64,000 nucleotides of DNA. Source: Apostichopus japonicus (Eukaryota > Echinodermata > Holothuroidea > Aspidochirotida > Stichopodidae). Where the stretch lies: contig NC_092565.1 in the NCBI RefSeq assembly GCF_037975245.1, positions 11,898,499-11,962,498 on the forward strand, written 5' to 3'. The stretch's first letter is position 1. Each line of letters opens with the position of its first letter. Positions 54,115 through 64,000 of this stretch are shown here, piece after piece. Both the position numbers and the translations under genes were made by a program. Below the pieces are notes generated by a model, which did no database searches, was not told the DNA's origin, and saw only the letters and a list, made by a program, of their open reading frames with translations.

Positions 54115-56983
54115 TATTTTTCTGCTACACTAAAATCGCATTTCATTATATTACTATATGAGCTTGACTATTAAATTATCATTTCAAGAAAGGTGGAAAA
54201 GGAGAACATTATAAGAGAGTTTTGTTTGTGGGGGAAGGGGGATGTTTGCATGTGATTAACAATGAAATGTTAATTAGTGTCCGGGCGATGATTTATCCAG
54301 AATCGGATAGCCTACAAGGCCCCCCTCCCCTCTTCCTCCTCCCCATCATCTTTCAAATCAAGAAATATGTAGAAATAAGTACTCACTTTCGCATCTGTTT
54401 GACAGAAGGCAACTGAATTTCTGATTACCGTTTGTGAGTGCATTACATCTTGAACAAGCTGAAGCACGTTTGTCTGTTTAAGCAAGAAAAATATATAAAC
54501 ATAAAGGAATATGAAAACTTTACAAATGTAATAAAAACACACTCTCTTTGGGTATACTTGTAGCAACTTTGTTTCTTTCTGAATTATGCGAAATATTGAA
54601 ACATATGCAAATACGGTTTCATTACACTTCGTCATGTAAATTTTCATTTCAACTAAGTGTAGATAAACGATTTCTTTCTTAACTGTTTTTATTCATTTCA
54701 CATATCACAGTTGGAAGGGGAAGGAGTGGAGGGGGGGGGGGGCAGGGTTTGCTTGTAATTAAAACGAATATGGAAGATTGTCTGGTCGACAAAATTTTAA
54801 GACAATGAATGTTTCAGATTGACTATCATTTCTGAAAATAGTTGAAATGTTTTAGTATTTTTATTGTCAAACAGTGACCAATTTCATACAATTTGGAGTT
54901 CACAAACTTTGCAGGGCAGTGGGACACGTGACTTTGATTTGAGGGAGCAAACCACAAAATGAGCCTGACGACCCTATGTATTTCAAAAATGTTCAACACA
55001 AGGCACATTTTAGTAACTATGTTTGTTTTATTTTCAACAAAAGGACATTTTTTAAACATTAAAAAGAACAATAAAATGAAAACTTTTTATTTGAAAAAAG
55101 GTACTTCTGATTGATGAAAATGAGCAGGGTTTTTTTTCCTTCAAAAACTGGGCTCACCTGCAATCCTTTCCCCGGCTCCAAAGTAAAATGACTTTCCGAA
55201 AGTATACAATAAGTTTTTCTGACATTGATGCAGCATGGTAACAATTTAGGCCATAGTTCGTAGGATAACCATGCACATGTCATAAAAAGGGGCGAACTTT
55301 TAACATCACGAAGACAAAAATGTTTCATTCTCCACTGGATGTTCTCTTAATTTCAATTTATGAGAATAAACTAATAAGATTAGACGTGGTCCTATAACAG
55401 CTTCCTGAAATAAACTTCTGTCTAGGCACTTTGGGTGGGGAGGGGATGGGCGAGGGGGTGCGTTGGATGTTGTGTGTTGGGTGGTCAATTACGTTTTTAA
55501 TTAAATTTTTGAACTGACAAATAATCGTCCTATTCAATTATTCCAATAATTTTCCATTCAATTGTGGATCTATGAAATGAAAACGTTACTTGATATACCA
55601 TTGAACCATCAAGTGATCATATCTTCTGGCTTTCGTTAAGTAAAGGATATCCCATATGCATGTGAACGAGGCACAAGGCCTTAGTGAACCTAGTGACAAA
55701 TTACTTCAGGCGTCTGCATGGTAAGTTTAAGACTGTTCAGTATTTACTCAGTAACTAATAATATTATTTCCGAGAAAACTGTTTTTTTTCTCTTTCAAGT
55801 TTGAAAAATATAGTTTAAGTTTTTCTATCCAAAATCTATTTCTTTGCCATATGCGTCGATTTTTGCCTCCGTGAATACATGAACAAGTCAAGAAAAATGA
55901 GATTTAACTATTACATTACATGTTTTTGTATGAGGCGAGGGAGGGGGGGGGTGGGTGGCCGGGGAGAAGGGGTCCTGGCGCATGTGAAAAGAGGAATGGT
56001 TAAGGAATATCAGGGATCAGAAGATAAGTTAAATAGTACTCAACCTAAGAATTGAACTGAAAGTGTTCGAATCATTATCCAATAATATTGACAATTTCAA
56101 TAAATACTCAATTATGCGAATTCTCAGTTGGTGTCCTATTTGTACGTTCACTTATTATTATATTTTGCCGTGTATATTTGTCTGTTTGCTTTCAACACAA
56201 GACAAAACTAATATTATAAAAACAAACAGGAATTGTTACAATAATACAATAATATTAACAAATTAAGGAAAAAATTGTCTAATGTTATGATGCAAATGTC
56301 TACCACCACCCGTGACCATTTGTTATAATAAATATGAATGAAATAAATAAAAATATAATGAATATAATATATTAACTTAAATAAATTATGATGGAAAACA
56401 GCAAAGAAATTTATGGTTAGACCGAGATGCGAAGATTGTTAGGAGTTCCGATCAAGCAGTAAATATCTTTTCTCTTTGTTTTCCATTGTTTATATGTATA
56501 ATTTCCCAGTTAGTTTTCTGTTGTTTATTTTCTTATTTATATAAATTTAAAATTTCAGTTATGAGTGAATCCTTTATACAAGGATTAAAAGTTGGGTGGT
56601 GGGGAGGGCGTGGGGAGGGGAGGGGAGTGAAGAAAAGTCAATGAACTGATTGAAAAGAGAGAAAATGTACTCACCGATGCTAGTTAAGCCTTCGTGTCGT
56701 AAATATGCGTGAATTTGAGAAATGATAAGAAAGTGAATGCATATAAAGATGCTTAACAAGTTCAAAGCCATTATGAGCATTTATAATAGTTTCTCTAGCG
56801 TCGATCAACCGTTTAAATACGCTCTCCTGTTTTGAGTGACTTATACACAATATCCCACGGCTTAATTTCGAAACACTATAAGAATAGAAAATCTGGCGAA
56901 ATCTGTAATAATTCAACTTCTGAAGACAAAAAATCCTTCCTCCTTCTGTCTTGTTTTTGTTTTGTCTTTTTGTCTTTTCCTTA

Positions 56984-57014
<31 letters not shown>

Positions 57015-58360
57015 TTTGAGTTTCTCCTTAGCCGGAAGCAATCAGCCTACATCCACGTGTGCAACCATGAAAGCCTAAGTCTTCTTCGCCCCGGTTACAA
57101 CAGATCATAAATGACGTTAAAGGTATATCAATTCAACGGTTTTATTTAAACTGTTTGCAATTAGCCAATCGCAATATCAATGGCTGATGATGTCGACCCC
57201 AGTGGGGAAACGGTTCAACTTCATTAATAATCACTGTCGTGACCAAGACACCGTTAGAGGGTGGAGTTCAATCGCTCGTTACTCTTATGTAGGAGGCGCC
57301 ATCTCTTTCCAACTGGATTCATTGCAGATGAAAATGTTGTTGTTAGCATGATCGCTCTGACTGGTCCTATATTTGAGGTGCGGATCTAGTGGAAAACATC
57401 GAGTGATAGTTTCACGCGGAAACGCATAGTGAGTGAAGTTCTGCGGTCACTTCTGAAATCGCGAGTTGCATTAACTAGAAAATTCCAAAATGGTAAAACG
57501 AAACTTTCTTATCAGGCTCCTTGTAATGAACTTGAAGTTAGGGTTACAGAGAAGACGAGAAAGCATGTGACGTCATTTAACAAATACAAGAGTCGGATGG
57601 GGACAATCAACGTGCGGCGTAAAGATTAATTTGCTTCAATTTAAATTATCCTTCATTGGTTTTGCTTATCCAAACAACTTGCAAGGATCACTATACCGCT
57701 CACGTTCCTTTCATTAACTAAACATGGCCTGAACTATACTATAAATATTAATTCATACATCATATCCATCAAGTTTGGTATACTTATAGACATACCACGC
57801 AGCAAATATATACAGCCCTCTCCCCCTCCCCCAAACTTCCCCCCTCACCTCTATCGAAAATATGTTTATACAGGCGTTAAAAGCTTACTATAGTACCGCG
57901 ATTTATGCACTTGAATGGGCATAAAACTTCAAGTCAAAAGTTTTTTCTTAAGCTGGATTCTATAACTTAACATGAGTTATAGGATTATCTCTGGTATGAC
58001 TTCATGCCAAACATTAAGCAACTTTCTTTTAGGCATAAACCTGTACATTCTTTCCTGGTGGTTTCCAAATTACTCTTGATGATTCATTGTCTTTAATTGC
58101 AATTTACATTAATTATTCATAAAACTGTCGAAGGGATTGCTAGTTGATTTTGGCAACTTAATTAACTTCCTGTTTATAAAGTTTCACACGTGATGGTGCC
58201 TCCCAGTTCACACTTTCGTTTTACTTTCACACTTTCAGTATATGTCATGATTGCATTAATGTATTATTGGCCTATGCAGCACTTGCTAACTATGTCGTCT
58301 TGTCATTGCGTGCTATACTGAATCTATTGTTTTATTGTTGTTGTTATTGTTGTTTATTAT
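54115..58360. other. No gene recognised
   Basis: Short G-rich tracts (54232, 54731-54741, 55440, 55942-55952, 56600) and a (CT)n run at 56992-57013. A CpG-richer patch at 57240-57640 includes a 66-codon frame that starts with GTG, not ATG, and has no recognisable domain. A short segment at 54905-54960 (minus) resembles 36565-36610 (plus), likely a minor repeat family. Confidence 0.4.
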
Positions 58361-58369
58361 TTATTTATT

Positions 58370-58441
58370 AATTTTTTGCAATTTGTTGTTCGTTGAATTA
58401 AATTTTTTGCAATTTGTTGTTCGTTGAATTAAATTTTTTGC
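58370..58441. repeat. 31-bp tandem duplication
   Basis: AATTTTTTGCAATTTGTTGT plus TCGTTGAATTA is repeated twice exactly, with a third partial copy. Confidence 0.93.
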
Positions 58442-58669
58442 ACGGTAGCAAGTTATGTTAACTTTACCAACCCATCCAAACATTATTACTTAAAATATAA
58501 AATTATATTTAATCAACCTATTCAACGTCACATTAGCGTTAATTAACGTGTAATTGATTTTTTTCTCCATTTATTCAGCATATTTTCTTTTAAAACAATA
58601 TAGCATATACATATTGTTATAATTATAATCACCTTTTACAATTCTTGCATAGAACATGTTTTAATGAAA

Positions 58670-59345
58670 TTTCAAGAACGGAACAACTCTGGGCATTCAG
58701 AAAATGCATGTTGTAATTGAATATTACTTACTTTATCTTTCTTACACTTACTTGATTTTGAATGGATATAACGTTCAACATCAATTGCAAACTTAAATTT
58801 ATAGAAAAAAAATCGCAAATATTTGGTATAGTCCTTATTTCGCTTACAATCATAAATATAATACTTCATGTGTATTATAAGAAAATCCTATGGGTGACTA
58901 TATTCATTTCCGTACCCGAAAAAAATATTTCGTTTTGAAAAGAAGAACTGTTGCTTTTAAAAACCGATTCTCTACGTCTAATATGAAAGACCCAGTAACA
59001 TTACAGTCCCAAAATAGATGCTCGATATTCTCAGTTTCTCTGTTACAGAAGGAACAAACCTCCGTATCATTTATACCCATCAACGCTAAAAGTTTATTTG
59101 TTGCAATAATACGGTGTAAAAATTTAAACTGAAAGTATTGGAGCTTTGCATCTAATACAGTGTAGTATGGAATCTTAAAAAAAACTGTCCCAGTCTTTTT
59201 TGGTCAGATCTTTAAAGGAGCAACTCCACTTCTCTCTTGCAGTCGGAACGTGTAATTGATGATGTAAATTAATTGCCCAAAACTTGTTTGCATTATTGCT
59301 TTTCTTTTGATTTTTCGTATCCATAACGATGTTGTTATAAGCTTA
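58670..59345 (-). mobile_element. L1/Tx1-type LINE, reverse transcriptase ORF C-terminus, decayed
   Basis: On the minus strand a frame reads FWAINLHHQLHV, WSCSFKDLTKKDWDS, then, after a one-base shift in an 8-T run (about 59177-59184), IPYYTVLDAKLQYFQF, KFLHRIIATNKLLALMGI and CSFCNRETENIEHLFWDC. The last block is the cysteine/histidine motif after the RT domain in L1/Tx1 elements, and KFLHRI..TNKLL..GI is its usual lead-in. The next frame, MKYYIYDCKRNKDYTKYLRF, matches the KYYIY extreme C-terminus of the same clade. The 5' side is cut by stop codons. This is an inactive 5'-truncated copy. Confidence 0.82.
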
Positions 59346-59827
59346 ACTCTATAGTTAAGTTTCATTTCAAATAATTAAGTAACCTTTATTATTTTTTAAC
59401 TTCCCATTTGTTGCCCCGTAAAGTTGCCCTTTACATTTGATTAATACTACTAATAAGGCATGTGTTCGTGCGACAAGATATGGAGATTATAGAACCATTA
59501 TGGAATCATTAATTAATTGCTACGTAAACTTCATTTTGTGACAAAAATAATATACTTTAGTGTCTTTCGTAGGTCAATTGCACTCTTAGTTTGGGTTTAG
59601 GCCTTATAATCTTTATCATCGACCATATACGCATAAACTTGACTGCTTGAATGAAAACGTTTTCTGAATCACGGTCTTAAACATTTCCGTTAGTGCTCGA
59701 TTCTCCAATCAAGTCGAGTTATAGTCTTAACTTACAGATCCAGTGAATTCATTATAGGTTCAACTGAGTCAACTCAATATTTTGTCTAGTTTAATATAAG
59801 TCAAATACGTTTATATATGGTTCACAT

Positions 59828-60080
59828 AATAATAATAATAATAAACAGTTCTTATTAAGCGCCCGTAACAGAAGTCTCAGGGCGCTTTACAAATAAAAAG
59901 GTCAAAAAATACAAAAAGAATACAAGTCAAACACACAGCTAAAGAAGCATATGACCGAATGATAAAAAGTAAAATAGCACACAAAAGGCAATAACCATGG
60001 ATAAAAAAGCACTAACAAATATAGACAATGAATTACTGGGTAAAGAGATGAGTTTTCAGTCTCATAAGACTTTATTAATA
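59828..60080 (-). mobile_element. LINE 3' end with (TTA)n tail, minus strand
   Basis: On the minus strand RLKTHLFTQ is followed by TAA, then ~200 bp and GGGCGCTTAATAAGAACTGT plus TTATTATTATT. The tail and LKTHLF end match the 49494-49799 copy. Only the last codons are intact. Confidence 0.5.
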
Positions 60081-60599
60081 TTTTTATGTAACTTTAATGC
60101 AGTACTGTATCTCTCATTGTCGCCTAACCGGAATGGTTATCACTGGCGTGCATATAGGATATCAAAGGTAGGTGGGAGGGGGACACTATTGTTACCCCCC
60201 CCCCCCACCCAAGACAGATTTTGATATGGGTGTACCTTTTTGGAAGGGGGTTACGCCATGCCTCCGCAAATCTATGGGCTTGTGTCTCCTTTAAGAAAGT
60301 TGCAACATATAGATTCACATCAATGACGGTGTTTGGAAAGTTTAGTTAGATATTACGGGCATAGAGTTGCAATTTGAAAATGTAACATTGCAAAGACCAA
60401 TTCTCCCTAACAAATGGACGGCTATTACCTTGCCATGCACATGAACGAAAGGCGGTGATGGGTAGTTGCGACACATTCCAACTCGACCAAACCGTCACCC
60501 CGACACACGGTCAACTTGACATAAGCTACGTAGGTCAACTCGTCACACTGTCCAGTTTTGTCGGGTGAGTATGCCGGCGAGGTTGTTGGTGGACGGTTA

Positions 60600-60740
60600 A
60601 AAGGGGAGGGGGGGGGGGGGGGGGTTAATGGTTAATTTCCATATTTTGTAAGCCTGTAGCTTAACTTTTTATCCATCCTAATTAAAACGTAAATACCGGA
60701 CAAACTACCCCCCCCCCCCCAAAAAAAAAAAAAAAAAAAT
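60600..60740. repeat. Homopolymer G tract facing poly-C/poly-A tract
   Basis: A run of about 18 G (60607-60624) and, 85 bp on, a run of 12 C (60708-60720) followed by about 19 A. Confidence 0.93.
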
Positions 60741-61016
60741 TATTGAACACAAGTTTACTTCAACAGTTGCAAAATATAGCACAGATTACATCTAATGATC
60801 TTTAATTATAAGGCCCTATAGTATATCGACACCCATCCCTTAGACCTACTACTCAGGACGGTGATAAAAGAGCTTCCTACGTGCCTCGTTTGCCGAGACT
60901 ACTCTCTCTTGATAAATTCTGTAACCGGTAAAACAAACATCAACAACACATTGAACACACCGAACGCACAAGCAACCCACAACACACAAACTGCAACCCA
61001 CCGAACGAAATCGTAT

Positions 61017-61169
61017 TTATGCGGTCCATAATTCGGAATTATGCGGTACATAAATACGATGAATGTACCGCATAAATAAGCATCGAGATGCGCTCACCTG
61101 ATTGGTCGATTTATGTCCGACATAATTCGTATTTATGTGGTACATAATTCGTATTTATGTCGGACATAA
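61017..61169. repeat. Array of six 15-bp pseudo-palindromes at 22-bp spacing
   Basis: TTATGCGGTCCATAA (61017), TTATGCGGTACATAA (61039), GAATGTACCGCATAA (61061, inverted), then TTATGTCCGACATAA (61111), TTATGTGGTACATAA (61133) and TTATGTCGGACATAA (61155). Starts are 22 bp apart within each triplet. Linkers are of type TTCGTAT. Sites at 61039/61061 and 61111/61155 are mutual inverted repeats. Confidence 0.9.
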
Positions 61170-61505
61170 TTCAGCAATTATTTCCCATGCGGCCTACCAT
61201 AAACGCAGAACTTACAACTCACGTATCGCACGTACCGCACAAAAGGCGTAATAAACTGACAAGTTAAGGGGAGGCGCTCTTCCAATAAACTATTGTCAGT
61301 TTGTCCTTTTCCTTCCAGTAATATGACCATACTTCCCTTGTATACCGTCTCATCCAATCCAGTATCGTCGGATCTCATTGGAATCCTTTATAAATGGGGA
61401 TAGCAAATAATTATACAACTAGGCTACAAAGTGCAATATTGTGCCTGGCCTGGTCCAGTTCTGTGTAAAAACTTGGCTTAATTGACGGGCTTTTGAATTT
61501 CCAAA

Positions 61506-61649
61506 ATGGCTGTGCCACACAGGGTTAGAACGGCGGTAAAGCGCGACACGATGATAGCGTGTTCAAAATGGTGCCGGAGATGGGGAAGTCGCAGTTTTTT
61601 GACGCGGTTCAATTTCGCGTCCGGGCCGGGTCTAGCCTGTAATTTGTAA
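61506..61649 (+). other. CpG-rich patch with a 47-codon open frame
   Basis: A CpG-dense segment (61500-61700) contains an ATG frame beginning MAVPHRVRTAVKRDTMIACS and ending at TAA. I recognise no family. A GTGAGT donor-like site follows at 61668. It could be a promoter/first-exon region of an unplaced gene, or chance. Confidence 0.2.
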
Positions 61650-61944
61650 ATGCGTGCGTGAGTACGCTCGAGATATATACTGCATCGTGCCTAGACGCGT
61701 AGCCTAAGTCTACTCCCTACGTTTAAGCGCGCATCAGGAGTAAAACGTGTCCAAACCATAGAGATTGAAAGCTGAAGACTCTTGTAGTAAAACTGTCCTC
61801 CTCGAAACACATAAAGATGACTTGCTATTGGTTGGTCTTGTCTGAAAGGGATGTGGTTTGCATATGCAAAAACTACACGCGGCACGGAGATTGAATTTCA
61901 TGATGACACCTCTGTGCATATTGTTTTGGACACACGCCTTGGTT

Positions 61945-62272
61945 ATTGAGTAGTAGCGACTCAAATTTGGAGTAGTAGCACCTTCCGTTTAGGGTAGTAG
62001 CGCCACTAATTTACCTTTTTACAGTAGCATCGTCACTTAGGAGTAGTAGCACCTCCTGTTTAGAGTAGTAGCACCTCCTGTTTAGAGTAGTAGCACCTCC
62101 TAATAAGAGTAGTAGCACCCCCTGTTTAGGGTAAGTAGTAGCGCCTCCTCTTTATGGTAGTAGCACCTCCTGTTTAGAGTAGTATCGCCACCTGTGGTCC
62201 TTTTGGCGTTCCATATTAGAGTCGTAGCACCTCCTAATAAGAGTAGTAGCATCCCCTGTTTAGCACCTCCTA
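61945..62272. repeat. ~22 bp minisatellite, AGTAGTAGCACCTCCTGTTTAG
   Basis: About 14 imperfect units. It is interrupted at 62273 by the MITE copy B and resumes at 62650-62700. The text CACCTGTGGTCCTTTTGGCG plus TTCCATA occurs on both sides (about 62190-62214 and 62687-62711). Confidence 0.92.
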
Positions 62273-62649
62273 TTAAAGGCATTGAAGACTCGCCCCAAAC
62301 CGCGTGCAGCCATCTCTGAAAAAGTTAACTTTCCGTTGCTTGCAAGTGACGTTTTGTTCGTGTCGCTACAAAATGCAGACAGCACAGTAATGAAACGTGC
62401 TACCTTGTTATCTTTAGCTGGACCTGAGATGTCCATCGCTGTATTGTTTGTACACTGTGCTGTGGGTATTGACCGCAGCTGCATGTACTGACTGTACACT
62501 AGTGTCTAATTACCGATGGTAGCAAGCTATGTGTGTGTATTTTCTGGGATCGATGGTGGTGTCTAACACTTCTGTTACACCTCATTCGAAACTAGGTCGG
62601 ATTGCCGGCATTAGACGTTTCTTTTTGCGCGAGTCTTCACACCCTTTAA
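62273..62649 (-). mobile_element. TTAA-type MITE, copy B (377 bp)
   Basis: Reverse-complement copy of 4690-5060, bounded by TTAA (62273-62276 and 62646-62649). Reading from the left, TTAAAGGCATTGAAGACTCG; the right end is GAGTCTTCACACCCTTTAA. It lies inside the minisatellite. The ~70-80 codon frames on both strands within it are not genes. Confidence 0.88.
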
Positions 62650-62714
62650 GGGTAGTAGCACCTCCTGTTTAGAGTAGTAGAGCCACCTGTGGTCCTTTTG
62701 GCGTTCCATAGTTA

Positions 62715-63725
62715 CAGACGACTGTACATGAGACTGAATGAAATGCACAGCTTAGCCTATAATGCTAAAGTGACAAGGGACAGGGTATTCTCTCGGATTT
62801 TAACGTTGGAATGAGGTATGTTACAACTAGACTTAATTATCTTGAGTGTAATGTTAAATGTTGTTGGATGCCTCTAATAAGAGCACAGGGACAGCAAAAT
62901 TAACTTATTTCGCAGAACTAATATCAACATACGAATATTAGTACTAGTACTAGACTCAACGACATAGGCCTATGTACATCGTGATTTATGCTATCTATAG
63001 TCGATTATAGATGATAAAGATTTATGTGTACGCCGATGTATGTGCTAGACTAAGATTAGGTAGCAATATGTTTAGCCTACTTAACTCTTAGTTTGGATTG
63101 AACCATTTTCGAGAAAATATATTGTGCAGTCGCAGACAACAGCATAACAAGTTGTATAGTTAGGCTGAGTCATACCAGTTTGTTACTGTTAGAAACTTGT
63201 GACAGTCTGTGGCATTTTAATGTGTGCAACTCGCAGTACTGTTAAATATTCTGTGCTTAGATCATGACCCCCCCCCCCCTCTCAAAACGTAGTGCATTTA
63301 TCATCACACAGGGCCATGGGGGTCTCTTTGGATAACAGCAAGGTGAATAGTTATGTGCCAGTCACTTTTCGCACAGCAGTAACATATACGATCTGAGTTC
63401 AGAGAACAGAATTTGTACCCTTGATAATGTATAAAAATACATATGATCAATAAGATGAGTGTTTCGGTTAATTTTTCTAGCTTTTCAATTTATAAGAGCG
63501 CTTTCTTGGAAGCAAAGACGATTGAGAACTGGTAGCCCAATGAGGAATTTCGAAACTTGAAATTACAGTACTTACCATGATTTCTATCCAAAGCAATAAA
63601 CTGCATGTTGTCAGGAAAATAAAGATCAACCACAATAACAATTCATTAACCCCTACTCTTGTAATGTCAAAGCTTTCAGGAAGAGGAATATTGTTGTGGG
63701 AGGATCGGACTGAGAGATTGTGGGC
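62715..63725. other. No gene recognised
   Basis: AT-rich single-copy-looking sequence with one poly-C run at 63268-63278. If the minus-strand exon at 63729-63908 is real, this may be its 3' UTR or next intron. Confidence 0.35.
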
Positions 63726-63728
63726 ACA

Positions 63729-63908
63729 TTAACAAAAACAAAGTTGTTTTCCATCTTCTGCTTCAGCTGCCAGAGGAGTGAGGAAATGCAAGTAAGAGCT
63801 AGCAAATTCCTCATTTGCCTTGCTGCCAAATGAAGAGTTCCGATCTGTCAGAACAGGCAGAAATGGACTATTGTATTTCCCAACATGTGAAGGAAACATT
63901 CCCTTAAA
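63729..63908 (-). CDS. Possible coding exon of an unrecognised gene, minus strand
   Basis: On the minus strand an acceptor-like ATCAATTTTGCAG is followed by an open frame of 59 codons to TAA: FKGMFPSHVGKYNSPFLPVL, then TDRNSSFGSKANEEFASSYL and HFLTPLAAEAEDGKQLCFC. Amino-acid composition and codon variety look coding rather than repetitive. I do not recognise the family. It could be the last exon of a gene whose other exons lie beyond the window, or an exon with a donor close to the stop (a weak GTTAAT). An open frame by chance remains possible. Confidence 0.4.
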   Translation of the reverse strand, partial: FKGMFPSHVGKYNSPFLPVLTDRNSSFGSKANEEFASSYLHFLTPLAAEAEDGKQLCFC

Positions 63909-64000
63909 CTGCAAAATTGATAATCCTCTAACCCCCCTCCCCTCAGCAAAAACATTGGTAACATGGGAGTAGAACAAGTACCTTCTGTTATTCTCATTCT

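Noticed and set aside
57429..57629. 66-codon frame in a CpG-richer patch
   Set aside because: Begins with GTG, no Kozak ATG, no recognisable domain or splice-supported extension.
62260..62499. 79-codon minus and 69-codon plus frames
   Set aside because: Both lie within the non-coding TTAA MITE, whose other copy has them disrupted.

Overview
This is a eukaryotic nuclear segment: spliced genes with GT/AG introns, long AT-rich introns, abundant microsatellites and minisatellites, and short DNA-transposon, SINE and LINE remnants. The proteins (a DDRGK1 C-terminus, a RAB24-type GTPase, an HPDL-type VOC dioxygenase-like protein) and the repeat style (steroid-receptor-like AGGTCA repeats, L1/Tx1-like and CR1-like LINE ends, tRNA-derived SINEs, hAT-like and TTAA-type MITEs) suggest an invertebrate deuterostome. 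An echinoderm, possibly a sea cucumber, is my best guess; this is inference and I could not test it.

Layout. 61-285 (+): last coding exon of DDRGK1. 286-3800: no gene seen, with a possible tRNA-like SINE relic near 510-575. 3809-4173: a hAT-like MITE with a perfect 8-bp target duplication, ending 136 bp before the RAB24 start codon. 4310-16913 (+): complete RAB24-like gene of eight coding exons (225 aa predicted, phases consistent at every junction). Its introns carry a second MITE type, a minisatellite that begins at the exon 2 splice donor and repeats it, a ~1.1 kb 16-mer satellite, further tandem repeats and another hAT-like MITE. 16914-24175: intergenic, with a LINE tail, a (ATC)n tract, candidate polyadenylation signals and a tRNA-derived SINE. 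24176-31046 (-): complete HPDL-like gene of five coding exons (424 aa predicted), with all three expected metal ligands; intron 2 holds a 63-bp near-perfect hairpin. RAB24 and HPDL are convergent.

31-64 kb is gene-poor. It holds a 1.08 kb foldback-type element built from TTTCGCCCAAC subrepeats (34169-35250), a 1.2 kb inverted-repeat unit (38931-40143), several long (TA)n tracts, a GGATAGCATTGT minisatellite (45.3-45.9 kb), a LINE 3' end grading into (ATT)n (49.5-49.8 kb), a ~30-bp minisatellite (53.8-54.1 kb), a decayed L1/Tx1-type LINE C-terminus (58.67-59.35 kb), a palindromic 15-mer array with strict 22-bp spacing (61.0-61.17 kb), and a minisatellite interrupted by a second copy of the RAB24 intron 1 MITE (62273-62649). 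A possible unrecognised coding exon lies on the minus strand at 63729-63908.

The three recognised genes have no obvious shared pathway beyond general cell biology (UFMylation/ER, autophagy-linked trafficking, mitochondrial quinone-related metabolism). The most unusual signals are the splice-donor-derived minisatellite, the 22-bp palindrome array, the hairpin in HPDL intron 2, the foldback element, and a marked imbalance of the heptamer TACTGTA between the two halves of the window.
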